In this document: positions 42,032 through 50,299 of the stretch, in pieces
Numbering within the stretch: position 1 is the first letter of the stretch
How the letters are laid out: each line of letters begins with the position of its first letter
Source of the DNA: Lachnospiraceae bacterium
Lineage (GTDB): Bacteria > Bacillota > Clostridia > Lachnospirales > Lachnospiraceae
Assembly (NCBI GenBank): GCA_004558185.1
Contig: SFDP01000014.1
Span: forward strand, 5,566-69,565
Direction of reading: 5' to 3'
Length of the DNA: 64,000 nucleotides
Notes under the pieces: generated by a model
Told to the model about the DNA's origin: nothing
Database searches by the model: none
The model's input: the letters and a program-made list of their open reading frames with translations, nothing else
Translations under genes and position numbers: made by a program

Positions 42032-42577
42032 TCACTGCTCCATCTGTTTCCCCAAAAAGCCGGCGGCGGCCTGAATCAGCTTCAAATCTCCCTCATTCAT
42101 CTTCTTTTTAGGCTCCTGCTCCAATAAGATAACCGCTCCAATCATATCTCCCTCACTTAAAATTGGACAGATTGCTTCATAAATATATTCCTCCGGCATA
42201 TTTTCCATAACAGGAATAAAATTGCGTTCCCCCCGAACAGCCAGAAAGCATTCTCTTTTTTCCAGTCTTTCCTCCAGCTCCCGGCTGATTGCTTTACCCA
42301 GAATACCTTTTCCACCTCCGGACACTGCAATAAACTGATCCCTGTCCGCAACCAGTGTGGTTCTTCCCGATGCCTGACTCATACTTTCTGCATATTGCCT
42401 TGCAAATTCGCTCATTTCACTGATGGGAGAATACTTTTTCAGAATAATTTCCCCCTCTTTTCCCGTATATATCTCCAGTGGTTCCGACTCCCGAATACGC
42501 ATGGTTCTTCGGATTTCCTTAGGGATAACCACTCTGCCCAAATCATCTATTCTTCTTACTATGCCTGTTGCTTTCAT
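42032..42577 (-). CDS. spoVT: Stage V sporulation protein T
   Basis: Forespore transcription regulator. 181 residues from the ATG at 42577, which has TAGGAGG upstream. An N-terminal swapped-hairpin AbrB domain reads MKATGIVRRIDDLGRVVIPKEIRRTMRI. A C-terminal GAF-like domain (about residues 60-178) has FIAVSGGGKGILGKAISREL and ICPILSEGDMIGAVILLEQE. SpoVT works late in the sigma-G programme in Bacillus. Length and both domains are normal. It is monocistronic. Convergence with trhA has no evident meaning. Confidence 0.95.
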   Translation of the reverse strand: MKATGIVRRIDDLGRVVIPKEIRRTMRIRESEPLEIYTGKEGEIILKKYSPISEMSEFARQYAESMSQASGRTTLVADRDQFIAVSGGGKGILGKAISRELEERLEKRECFLAVRGERNFIPVMENMPEEYIYEAICPILSEGDMIGAVILLEQEPKKKMNEGDLKLIQAAAGFLGKQMEQ

Positions 42578-42718
42578 AAAATTCCTCCTATAGTTTTCCT
42601 TATTTACCATATCATGTGATGTAAGGTTAGTATGTGGAAAAGCAGATGGAATATGCACAAAACCAGGGACAGAATTGTGAGAGCTGCAGTTTGCACATGA
42701 AACTCAGTAAAAATCATC

Positions 42719-42871
42719 GTAACGATTCAGCGCCCCATTTGCAAAATCGCTGTTACACAGCTTTCCTTCTGCTCATATGGTTACTTCATCATATAACTGT
42801 TCAATGCTATATCCATTCATGAAGGCATGACGTTCATTTCACTGACCATTTGTATGGCTCTGAATAGTTAC
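42719..42871. repeat. Repeat family B, long copy (153 bp)
   Basis: Ends GTAACGATTCAGCGCC and GGCTCTGAATAGTTAC form imperfect terminal inverted repeats. The left part contains CATTTGCAAAATCGCTGTTACACAG, shared with copies at 27451 and 59866. The right part differs from the 103-bp copy, so the family is modular. Confidence 0.75.
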
Positions 42872-42980
42872 AAATCGCCCTTTTATTATCCGCTTAAACA
42901 CTATTGCCATACCATGCTTAAAATCCATATTGAATTTTAGCATTAATTACTATTTTTATTATTGTTTTATCTTTTTCACC

Positions 42981-43009
42981 TTGCCTTTTTTACAAAAAAA
43001 TGGTAGAAT
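42981..43009 (+). promoter_or_regulatory. Promoter of the etfB-etfA-acd operon
   Basis: TTGCCT (42981-42986), 17-bp spacer, TAGAAT (43004-43009), with an extended TGG just before it. The etfB start is 72 bp downstream with GAGGAGG. Confidence 0.7.
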
Positions 43010-43080
43010 TGGTCGTAGACGCAAATGCAAATTATTAGCGAGATATTAGCAAAAAATTATGTTAGAGGAGGAAAACAAGT

Positions 43081-43884
43081 ATGAATATTCTCGTCTGTGT
43101 CAAGCAAGTACCGGATACTACCGAAATCAAAATCGATCCGGTAAAGAACACCCTTATCCGTGACGGTGTGCCCAGTATCGTTAATCCTTATGACGGCTAT
43201 GCTCTTGAAGCTGCAGCCCGTATTAAGGACAAGGATCCGGACACTAAGATCGTAGTTCTTTCCATGGGTCCTGCTCAGGCAGTAAACGCTCTTAAAGAGT
43301 GCCTTGCTATTGCTGCTGATAAGGCTTATCTGGTATCTGGCCGTCCTTTCGGCGGTTCTGACACCCTCGCTACCAGCTACATCATCAGCCAGGCCATTGC
43401 CAAGGTTGAGGAGGCAGAAGGCAAGTTTGATGCTATCTTCTGCGGTAAACAGGCTATTGACGGTGATACCGCTCAGGTGGGTCCTGAAATCGCTGAACAT
43501 CTTGGTCTGCCTCAGGTTACCAATGGTGTGGAGACCGAAGCTGATGGTGACGGTCTAAAGGTTAAGAAGATGACTGATGACGGCTTCGAAGTAATCGGAA
43601 TTAAATTACCCTGTCTGATTACCTTTACCCAGCCTGGCTATGAACCCCGCTATCCCAGCATCAAGCGTAAATTAGCTGCTAATCGTGCTGAGATTCCTGT
43701 ATTCAGTGAAGCTGAGCTTCCTTCTATCGACCTTTCTCGTGCAGGCCTTAATGGTTCTCCTACTAAGGTATTTAAGAGCTTCGTGCCTCCGAAAAAGAGC
43801 GGTGGTGTGAAAATTGAAGAAGCAACTGCTGAAGACTCTGCAAAGAAGCTGTTTTCCATGCTTAGCGATGCAGGTGTTATGTAA
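43081..43884 (+). CDS. etfB: Electron transfer flavoprotein, beta subunit
   Basis: Carries electrons from acyl-CoA dehydrogenase. 267 residues. It opens MNILVCVKQVPDTTEIKID and has VNPYDGYALEAAARIKD, VLSMGPAQAVNALKECLA, DTLATSYIISQAI and FCGKQAIDGDTAQVGPEIAEHLG, all typical of the AMP- or FAD-binding beta subunit. GAGGAGG precedes the start. etfA follows 18 bp later and acd 88 bp after that. Clostridial butyrate loci usually have bcd before etfB-etfA with crt and hbd; here acd is last and those partners are absent. Confidence 0.96.
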   Translation: MNILVCVKQVPDTTEIKIDPVKNTLIRDGVPSIVNPYDGYALEAAARIKDKDPDTKIVVLSMGPAQAVNALKECLAIAADKAYLVSGRPFGGSDTLATSYIISQAIAKVEEAEGKFDAIFCGKQAIDGDTAQVGPEIAEHLGLPQVTNGVETEADGDGLKVKKMTDDGFEVIGIKLPCLITFTQPGYEPRYPSIKRKLAANRAEIPVFSEAELPSIDLSRAGLNGSPTKVFKSFVPPKKSGGVKIEEATAEDSAKKLFSMLSDAGVM

Positions 43885-43902
43885 GGAAAGGGAGGATTAA
43901 TA

Positions 43903-44904
43903 ATGGAAGCAAAGACTAAAGACCTTTGGGTATTTATTGAGACCAATGAAGACGGCACCGCAAAAAATGTCGGTCTGGAGCTGCTTAATCCCGGTAAGAC
44001 CTTAGCCGGAAAGCAGGGCGGCAATTTGGTAGCCGTAGTGATCGGCAATAACGTGACTCCTGCCATTGAAGCTGCATCCGAGCACGGTGCTGATAAAGTA
44101 ATTGTAGTAGAAGGCGAAGAATATGCTAAATATACTACCGATGCTTACTCCAACGCCTTAGTTGCACTGGTTGAAAAACATGGTCCTAAGAGCATGATGA
44201 TTGGTTCTACCAACAACGGTCGTGATTTAGGTCCTCGTGTAAGCTGTCGGTTAAATACCGGTTTGACTGCAGACTGTACATCTTTGGATTACAGCGAAGA
44301 AAAGGATATCATCCTTTGGACCCGTCCTGCATTTGGCGGTAATTTGATGGCTACGATCATCTGTCCTGACCATCGTCCTGAAATCGGAACTATCCGTCCC
44401 GGTGTATTTAAGAAGAATCCTGTTGGCGGCAATGCAGAGGTTATCCGCGAGGATATTCATGTTTCTGCTGATCAGATTCGCACCCAGGTTCTAGAAGTCA
44501 TCCAGGAATTAGGGGCTGAGAAGGTTGACCTTGAGGGTGCAGAGATTATCGTTTCCGGTGGCCGTGGTGTAGGAAGCGCAGAAGGCTTTGAGACTATTCG
44601 TGCTTTAGCAAAGGAATTAGGCGCTACTGTTGGTGCTTCCCGTGCAGCAGTCGATGCAGGTTGGATTCCTCATGCACATCAGGTTGGACAGACTGGTAAA
44701 ACCGTTGCACCCAAACTGTACATAGCTTGTGGTATTTCCGGCGCTATCCAACATCTTGCAGGTATCAGCGGCTCTGATGTTATCGTTGCGGTTAACAAAG
44801 ACCCTGAAGCTCCTATTTTTGATGTGGCTGATTATGGTGTTGTAGGCAATCTGTTTGATGTACTTCCTGTATTATTGGCAGAAATTAAAAAAGCCCGCAG
44901 CTAA
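43903..44904 (+). CDS. etfA: Electron transfer flavoprotein, alpha subunit
   Basis: FAD-binding partner of EtfB. 333 residues. The C-terminal FAD domain reads IIVSGGRGVGSAEGFETIRA, GATVGASRAAVDAGWIPHAH, VGQTGKTVAPKLYIACGISG and NKDPEAPIFDVADYGVVGNL. The N-terminal domain has LVAVVIGNNVTPAIEAA. GGGAGG precedes the ATG. Whether this ETF bifurcates (reducing ferredoxin) or passes electrons to FixC-like ETF:quinone oxidoreductase cannot be settled from sequence by eye; the nearby fixCX genes favour the latter. Confidence 0.96.
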   Translation: MEAKTKDLWVFIETNEDGTAKNVGLELLNPGKTLAGKQGGNLVAVVIGNNVTPAIEAASEHGADKVIVVEGEEYAKYTTDAYSNALVALVEKHGPKSMMIGSTNNGRDLGPRVSCRLNTGLTADCTSLDYSEEKDIILWTRPAFGGNLMATIICPDHRPEIGTIRPGVFKKNPVGGNAEVIREDIHVSADQIRTQVLEVIQELGAEKVDLEGAEIIVSGGRGVGSAEGFETIRALAKELGATVGASRAAVDAGWIPHAHQVGQTGKTVAPKLYIACGISGAIQHLAGISGSDVIVAVNKDPEAPIFDVADYGVVGNLFDVLPVLLAEIKKARS

Positions 44905-44923
44905 ACTTATTTCTTATGGTATT

Positions 44924-44953
44924 ATCTCCCGATTGTTGATATGATCGGGAGAT
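44924..44953 (+). other. Intercistronic hairpin between etfA and acd
   Basis: 10-bp arms ATCTCCCGAT / ATCGGGAGAT around a 10-nt loop, without a following T-run. It may set the relative mRNA stability of etfBA and acd rather than terminate. Confidence 0.6.
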
Positions 44954-44992
44954 AGCAAATAAAAATAATTTCATAAAGAAAAGGAGAAAGGT

Positions 44993-46135
44993 ATGAATTT
45001 CAAATTCAATGAAGACGAGCAATCTGTATTGGATATGCTCAAAGACTTTGCTGTCAATGAAGTAGCTCCTAAGGCCGCAGAAGTTGATGAAAATGAACGT
45101 TTTCCTGAGGAAACCTGGCATGCGCTTGCTGACATGGGTATGATGGGGGTTGCTTACCCGGAAGAGTATGGCGGAGCTGGTATGTCTTATCTGACCTACA
45201 TTGCAGTTTGTGAAGAATTAGCTAAATACTGCGCTACCACATCCGTTCTTGTATCTGCTCACTCCTCTCTTTGCACCTGGCCTATCAGTGAATACGGTAC
45301 AGAAGAGCAGAAGCAAAAATATCTGACTAAGCTGGCAAGCGGTGAATGGTTAGGTGCTTTTGGTCTTACCGAGCCCGGTGCAGGTACTGATGCTGCCGGA
45401 CAGAAGACGGTTGCAGTAGACAAAGGGGATCACTGGGTACTTAATGGTTCCAAAATCTTTATCACCAATGCGGGCTATGCTAACGTATTTGTAATCTTCG
45501 CTATGACAGATAAATCTTTAGGAACCAAAGGTATCTCTGCTTTCATCGTTGAGAGAGATTTCCCTGGCTTCAGCGTAGGTACACATGAGAAGAAAATGGG
45601 TATCCGTGGTTCTTCTACCTGTGAGTTAATTATGGAAGACTGCATTGTGCCCAAGGAGAACTTATTAGGCGAATTGAACAAAGGCTTCAAGGTTGCTATG
45701 ACCACTCTTGACGGTGGCCGTATCGGTATCGGTGCTCAGGCACTTGGAATCGCCCAGGGTGCTATTAATGAATGTGTTAAGTATGTGAAAGAGCGTACAC
45801 AGTTCGGCAAACGTATCAGCCAGTTCCAGAATACTCAGTTTGAATTAGCTGATATGCAGTGTAAAGTTGACGCAGCTCGTCTGTTGATTTATCGTGCTGC
45901 TCAGGCCAAGCAGGATCATGAGCCTTACAGCCATATGGCTGCTATGGGTAAATTATTCGCTTCCGAAGTTGCAAGCGATGTTACCCGCCGTTGCCTCCAG
46001 TTAGTTGGTGGATACGGATATACACGCGAATATCCTTTTGAGCGTTTCATGCGTGATGCTAAGATTACCGAAATCTATGAAGGTACCAGTGAAGTTCAGA
46101 AGATGGTTATTTCTGGATGGATGGGTGTAAAATAA
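44993..46135 (+). CDS. Short-chain acyl-CoA dehydrogenase
   Basis: FAD enzyme that forms the alpha-beta double bond of acyl-CoA and gives electrons to ETF. 380 residues. The signatures are FGLTEPGAGTDAAGQKT (acyl-CoA dehydrogenase pattern 1), LNGSKIFITNAGYA, ERTQFGKRISQFQNTQFELADM and QLVGGYGYTREYPFERFMRDAKITEIYEGTSEVQ, which contains the catalytic Glu. It is similar to butyryl-CoA dehydrogenase (bcd/acdA). It is the last gene of the etf operon, ending in a strong hairpin. The exact chain-length preference is unknown. Confidence 0.95.
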   Translation: MNFKFNEDEQSVLDMLKDFAVNEVAPKAAEVDENERFPEETWHALADMGMMGVAYPEEYGGAGMSYLTYIAVCEELAKYCATTSVLVSAHSSLCTWPISEYGTEEQKQKYLTKLASGEWLGAFGLTEPGAGTDAAGQKTVAVDKGDHWVLNGSKIFITNAGYANVFVIFAMTDKSLGTKGISAFIVERDFPGFSVGTHEKKMGIRGSSTCELIMEDCIVPKENLLGELNKGFKVAMTTLDGGRIGIGAQALGIAQGAINECVKYVKERTQFGKRISQFQNTQFELADMQCKVDAARLLIYRAAQAKQDHEPYSHMAAMGKLFASEVASDVTRRCLQLVGGYGYTREYPFERFMRDAKITEIYEGTSEVQKMVISGWMGVK

Positions 46136-46147
46136 TCATTTAAAATA

Positions 46148-46187
46148 AAAAAAGATTTCTTCTGCCAGTGCAGAAGAAATCTTTTTT
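46148..46187. terminator. Bidirectional terminator after acd
   Basis: Perfect 18-bp arms (AAAAAAGATTTCTTCTGC and its complement) around the loop CAGT. It serves the etf operon and the opposing small membrane-protein gene. Confidence 0.92.
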
Positions 46188-46214
46188 CTTTTATTTTCCC
46201 TATCACCATTCAAT

Positions 46215-46511
46215 CTAAAAAGGATAATCCTTCCGTTTTTCATTACGGGGAAACCACCCCTTTTTGACCCGATCCTCCTGCTCTTTCAGTTCACCAATAC
46301 TCCATAAGCATGAGCAGCCTAATACGCCTAACAGTGATGCTCCCAAAGCATTTTCTACCAGTAGAGAAATTCCCAGAAAAACCAGGCCTAACACCAGAAA
46401 AATAGGCCAAATTCTTTTTGAAAAATAATACTCACCTTTAATTACGATTGGATGAAAAATTCCAATAATCAAAAAGCTGGCTACTCCGATTAAAATACCA
46501 TTCCAATTCAT
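46215..46511 (-). CDS. DUF4491-type small membrane protein
   Basis: 98 residues, three membrane segments: MNWNGILIGVASFLIIGIFHP, WPIFLVLGLVFLGISLLV and ALGASLLGVLGCSCLWSIGELK. The charged tail KEQEDRVKKGWFPRNEKRK follows. The N-terminal pattern (LIGVASFLIIGIFHPIVIKGEYYF) is typical of DUF4491. The function is unknown. GAGGAG precedes the start. It is downstream of the polyprenyl synthase gene but separated by 210 bp with no obvious feature apart from a family B fragment near 46650. Confidence 0.82.
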   Translation of the reverse strand: MNWNGILIGVASFLIIGIFHPIVIKGEYYFSKRIWPIFLVLGLVFLGISLLVENALGASLLGVLGCSCLWSIGELKEQEDRVKKGWFPRNEKRKDYPF

Positions 46512-46647
46512 CGCTCTCCTCCCGGAACCATAAAACTTATCTAACTATTCACTCCCCTTATCACTATGAAAACGAATCCAGGGAAGATTTTCATCTTTTT
46601 TATATTTTATGCCTGCTCCCACTACTCTTCTCAGAGTAAGCGCAGTA

Positions 46648-46673
46648 TATACAGACCTCCTGAATAGTTACAA
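46648..46673. repeat. Repeat family B end fragment
   Basis: CCTCCTGAATAGTTACAAAC matches the right end of the full family B copies. No other part of the element is recognisable here. Confidence 0.4.
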
Positions 46674-46721
46674 ACTTCCTTCATTTAAATACAATCAATG
46701 ATTTTTCTCTCCCTCCGGATT

Positions 46722-47723
46722 TTATCTTCCGATTCTCAGCTTGGGAAGCTCCAGTAAGGATACCAGGTAACGAATAACATCTACCGTCTTAGAGGGAGGG
46801 AGCTCTGACAGCTTTTGCCCTATAGCAGCCCGATGCTGCTCGGCCATAGAAACTGCATAGTCGAATCCCCCTGCTGAGAGAATAAGGCGATCCAGCTCTG
46901 TATAATCTGCTGGTGACAGTCTTCCCTGTTTTGCCAGCTTCACAAGCTCCTCAAGTCCGCCTCTACAGGCAGGATCCAAAAAAGTATGAAGAACAGGAAG
47001 GGTAAAAATTCCTTCCTGGAAATCCATTCTCGCCGGTTTTCCATCTTCTAAGTTATTGGCAGAAAAGTCCAGTAAATCATCTCTGATTTGAAATAAATAA
47101 CCTAAATGTAAGCCTATGTCTCCCAGACACTGAATCGTTTCCTCGTCGCATCCACTCTCTATTCCACCAATTTTGCACACATTCACAAACATCGACGCCG
47201 TCTTACCGTATATGTTATCATAATATTCCTTATCCGTAATATCTGTACGGTATCTACAGGCAGCCTGACCAATCTCACCTTGACACATATCTTTTATTGT
47301 TTTCGCAATTAAGAGACCAGATTGCTGCAGGTTGTCCTGCAGGAGTATGGTCAACACCTGTCCCAGAATCAAATCTCCTGCATACACAGCCATATCTTTA
47401 CCAAAGCGGGCCTGTATGGTAGGATTTCCACGACGCAGTATTGAATCGTCTATAATATCGTCATGGATCAACGAAGCCATATGTACTAATTCCACCAGTG
47501 CTCCCAGACGATAAAGTCGTTTTTTACATTCCGGATAATCGGGTCCAAGACGCCCCATTAAAAGCAACAGGCTGGGCCGATATCCCTTCCCACGCCCTGC
47601 CAGCACAGCCTGGATAATAGAACCGACCTCTCCTCTATTCCACTCCTTTGGAAGCAGTACCTCCATCTCCTGGGAAACCTGTTTCAACTCATCCGTTAAG
47701 CCCGGCAGCGCATTTGAAAACAT
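46722..47723 (-). CDS. Polyprenyl (heptaprenyl-type) diphosphate synthase
   Basis: Trans-prenyltransferase that makes long isoprenoid diphosphates, such as the menaquinone side chain. 333 residues. First Asp-rich motif HDDIIDDSILRRGNP (about residue 91), GKDMAVYAGDLILGQ, and the second motif QIRDDLLDF. It resembles the large catalytic HepT subunit or a homomeric octaprenyl-type enzyme; no HepS-like partner is nearby. It follows fixX by about 100 bp, and together they suggest quinone supply to an ETF:quinone oxidoreductase. Chain length cannot be set from sequence alone. Confidence 0.88.
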   Translation of the reverse strand: MFSNALPGLTDELKQVSQEMEVLLPKEWNRGEVGSIIQAVLAGRGKGYRPSLLLLMGRLGPDYPECKKRLYRLGALVELVHMASLIHDDIIDDSILRRGNPTIQARFGKDMAVYAGDLILGQVLTILLQDNLQQSGLLIAKTIKDMCQGEIGQAACRYRTDITDKEYYDNIYGKTASMFVNVCKIGGIESGCDEETIQCLGDIGLHLGYLFQIRDDLLDFSANNLEDGKPARMDFQEGIFTLPVLHTFLDPACRGGLEELVKLAKQGRLSPADYTELDRLILSAGGFDYAVSMAEQHRAAIGQKLSELPPSKTVDVIRYLVSLLELPKLRIGR

Positions 47724-47778
47724 AAAATTATCTCCTGATGTTCATCGGTAAAATTCATCTAAAAAATTCATCAGTATG

Positions 47779-47799
47779 GGGAGGGTAAAATGCCCTCCC
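47779..47799 (-). terminator. Hairpin after fixX
   Basis: GGGAGGG / CCCTCCC stem around a 7-nt loop. No U-tract follows, so it may be a 3' stabilising hairpin for the fixC-fixX part of the transcript. Confidence 0.45.
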
Positions 47800-47828
47800 T
47801 GCTATTTGTTTCCGCTATTCATACTGAT

Positions 47829-48110
47829 TTAACCATGACGGAACTCAACTCCCATTCCACCCTGTGGGTGATTCCAGCTTTTTACAACCTTTCCTCCGCT
47901 TAATACTCTGCAGGTTCCGCATTCCAGACATCCCTCATGGTTAAAGCCAATCTTACCGTCATTGTAGCTGTAGAGCTTTGCAGGACAGGCCATCACAACA
48001 CGCTCAATCTCTTTTACATCTGTAAAATCTTCATTAACAGTGATATGTGGGTAACTCTTATCCGCATGAAACCGGTTCAATCCTAACTTATCATCTATTG
48101 ACATTGCCAT
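47829..48110 (-). CDS. fixX: Ferredoxin-like protein FixX
   Basis: 93 residues from the ATG at 48110, one base after the fixC stop. The FixX pattern is clear: VVMACPAKLYSYNDGKIGF, then NHEGCLECGTCRVLSGG, giving four cysteines for one 4Fe-4S cluster. FixX partners FixC and passes electrons from ETF to a quinone. The C-terminus VVKSWNHPQGGMGVEFRHG is typical. No second cluster is apparent. Co-translation with fixC is expected. Confidence 0.93.
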   Translation of the reverse strand: MAMSIDDKLGLNRFHADKSYPHITVNEDFTDVKEIERVVMACPAKLYSYNDGKIGFNHEGCLECGTCRVLSGGKVVKSWNHPQGGMGVEFRHG

Positions 48111-48111
48111 T

Positions 48112-49404
48112 TTACATCGCCCCCATTCCATTCATTCCATCTTTTAACAGGTTCATCATTCCAACCTTCTTTACTGCCTTCATCGCCTTCTTCTTAAACT
48201 TCACAGGCTCCTGACCATACATAATAAAGAGTTCAGACATGATTTCATCAATCATGCCAGGATATTGTCCGTGAATACGATGATTCTCAATAAACTTCGG
48301 CATCTTACGGAAATGCTGCATATCCTTCATAACAAAACTATTATCCAATGCAGTCTTGTACTGTGATAAAGTAGCTGCACTATAGTCACCTTTTTGCTTT
48401 GCTGCAATAATGGTTTCTGCTGCAAGACGACCGGATTCAATAACCAGATCCATACCTCGGATAGTAAATCCAAGATTCATTACTAATGCAGCCGCATCCC
48501 CGGCAACCAATACATTATCTCTGTACAGCGTGGGAATCATATCATAACCACCCTCAGTAACTAAATGAGCCGCATATTCAATCGTTTCCCCACCTTTAAT
48601 TAAAGGAGCAACAGTGGGATGTGACTTAAGTCTCTCCAACATATCACGAGGTGCTAAATCTATACGTCCAATCTCAGAAATAGTTGTTACAATACCTACG
48701 GACAGACTGTCTTTATTCGTATAGATAAAGCCTCCGCCCACATTACCGCCACATACATCACCGGCAAAGAGCCATGCCGTGCCTTCTTCACTTGAAGCTG
48801 CACCAAAACGGTCATTAATCTTCTCTTCACCTAATCTGATGATCTCCTTAACACCTACAGCAACCTGAGAAGGTGCCAATTCCTTTTTCATTCCAAGCTG
48901 CTGTGCCAATAACGAGTTAACACCATCAGCAAGAAGCACTACATCTGCTTCCATCTCTTCGCCGCCGGCGACAACACCACATACCTTTCCGTCTCTCACA
49001 AGAACTTCGTCCACACGAATTCCGGTTACATACATTGCACCCGCCTCTTCAGCCTTGCCTGCCAACCAGGGATCGAAATGGCCACGACAAATAGAATATG
49101 TAGCCTTTCCCTGCTCTCCCAATTTATCTGCTGCATACTCAACGGTAGTAGCACTGTCGCCTGTCACAAATGAGATACGCTCTTTAGTAATTTTTCGTTC
49201 AATCGGCGCTTCTTTTGCAAAATCCGGAAAGATTTTTTCAATACTGTGGCTATACATTCTTCCACCGGTAACGTTTTTACAGCCTATGGTTTCACCACGC
49301 TCGATAACCAGTACCTCAAGACCGGCCTTTGCCATAAGATAGGCCGCCGTATTTCCTGCAAGACCTGCACCTACGACGATGACGTCAAATTTTTCTTCAC
49401 TCAT
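48112..49404 (-). CDS. fixC: ETF:quinone oxidoreductase-like flavoprotein FixC
   Basis: 430 residues from the ATG at 49404, which has GGAGGG upstream; an in-frame GTG three codons earlier is less likely. The dinucleotide fold is FDVIVVGAGLAGNTAAYLMAKAG; GETIGCKNVTGGRMYS follows. A second FAD motif is YRDNVLVAGDAAALVMNLGFTIRGMDLVIESGRLAAET. It is homologous to FixC and the FAD part of ETF-QO, but the 4Fe-4S domain is on separate FixX. It lies in a cluster with cytochrome maturation genes, and the etf genes are 3 kb away on the other strand. A role as acyl-CoA/ETF-to-menaquinone link is inferred. Confidence 0.94.
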   Translation of the reverse strand: MSEEKFDVIVVGAGLAGNTAAYLMAKAGLEVLVIERGETIGCKNVTGGRMYSHSIEKIFPDFAKEAPIERKITKERISFVTGDSATTVEYAADKLGEQGKATYSICRGHFDPWLAGKAEEAGAMYVTGIRVDEVLVRDGKVCGVVAGGEEMEADVVLLADGVNSLLAQQLGMKKELAPSQVAVGVKEIIRLGEEKINDRFGAASSEEGTAWLFAGDVCGGNVGGGFIYTNKDSLSVGIVTTISEIGRIDLAPRDMLERLKSHPTVAPLIKGGETIEYAAHLVTEGGYDMIPTLYRDNVLVAGDAAALVMNLGFTIRGMDLVIESGRLAAETIIAAKQKGDYSAATLSQYKTALDNSFVMKDMQHFRKMPKFIENHRIHGQYPGMIDEIMSELFIMYGQEPVKFKKKAMKAVKKVGMMNLLKDGMNGMGAM

Positions 49405-49459
49405 GGAATACACCCTCCATCAAACACTCTAAAGTTTATTAACATAATCTATTAAGTTT

Positions 49460-50284
49460 CTACACCCCATAGCTGTGCAGGCCGCCAAAGAAATAAGACA
49501 CACCCAGCAGTGTGAAAATTACACAGGCGAAGCCAATAACACACAAATAGCAGCCTTTACGGCCACGCCATTGTGGCTTGGGATGTAAATGTAAATATAC
49601 TGCATAAATAATCCAGGTAATCAGCGCCCAGGTTTCCTTAGGATCCCAGCTCCACCATGCCCCCCATGCATCCTCTGCCCAAATCGATCCGGTAACGATC
49701 AGAAGGGTAAGGAATACAAAACCTGTCACAACTGAATTATACATCATCTTTTCGAGAAATTCACCCCGTTTTACTTTTTCCTCGGGCAAACCTCCTTCAG
49801 GCATTTTTGCAGGAATCGTTAACAGGTAGCTGATTCCCAGTCCAAAGGCTACGGCAAATGCGGTATACGAAATAATTGCCGTAAACACATGGGCCACTCT
49901 CCAGTTACTCTGCAAAGCAGGCATCAAAGGGGTTGCGCTGTCCGACAGTCCAAAGCTGATTCCTAACAAAATACTTGTCACAATTAAAGCAAAGGCTGCT
50001 ACCCCATATAGCTTGACCTTGATTTGCCAGAACAGAGTAAACACCAGCATCACCAGACTGAAAAACAGAATAAACTCGTATACACTGTTGACCGGCAGGC
50101 TTCCGGTTTCCTGCATTCTCATGATTAAGGCAATCAACATTATCACAGCAGCAGCAGCATTAAGAGCCAGACCTGCCTTAGGCAGCCACTTCACCTTCAG
50201 CCAGACATACAGGGCTATACAGGCAGCCGCCATAATCGTAAGTAGGAACACCAGATAATCCAGGTTGTCCTTTAATGTTAACAT
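49460..50284 (-). CDS. ccsA: Cytochrome c biogenesis protein CcsA/ResC
   Basis: Haem-handling membrane protein of System II. 274 residues with about eight membrane segments. The tryptophan-rich haem motif WAEDAWGAWWSWDPKETWALITW (about residues 205-227) is complete, and flanking His residues occur in NWRVAHVFTAIISY and YAVYLHLHPK. It follows resB by 15 bp. Together with ResB it exports haem and attaches it to CXXCH motifs outside the membrane, here most likely those of the neighbouring tri-haem peroxidase. Length is normal for a CcsA that is separate from ResB. Confidence 0.95.
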   Translation of the reverse strand: MLTLKDNLDYLVFLLTIMAAACIALYVWLKVKWLPKAGLALNAAAAVIMLIALIMRMQETGSLPVNSVYEFILFFSLVMLVFTLFWQIKVKLYGVAAFALIVTSILLGISFGLSDSATPLMPALQSNWRVAHVFTAIISYTAFAVAFGLGISYLLTIPAKMPEGGLPEEKVKRGEFLEKMMYNSVVTGFVFLTLLIVTGSIWAEDAWGAWWSWDPKETWALITWIIYAVYLHLHPKPQWRGRKGCYLCVIGFACVIFTLLGVSYFFGGLHSYGV

Positions 50285-50299
50285 ATGTATTCTCCTTTT

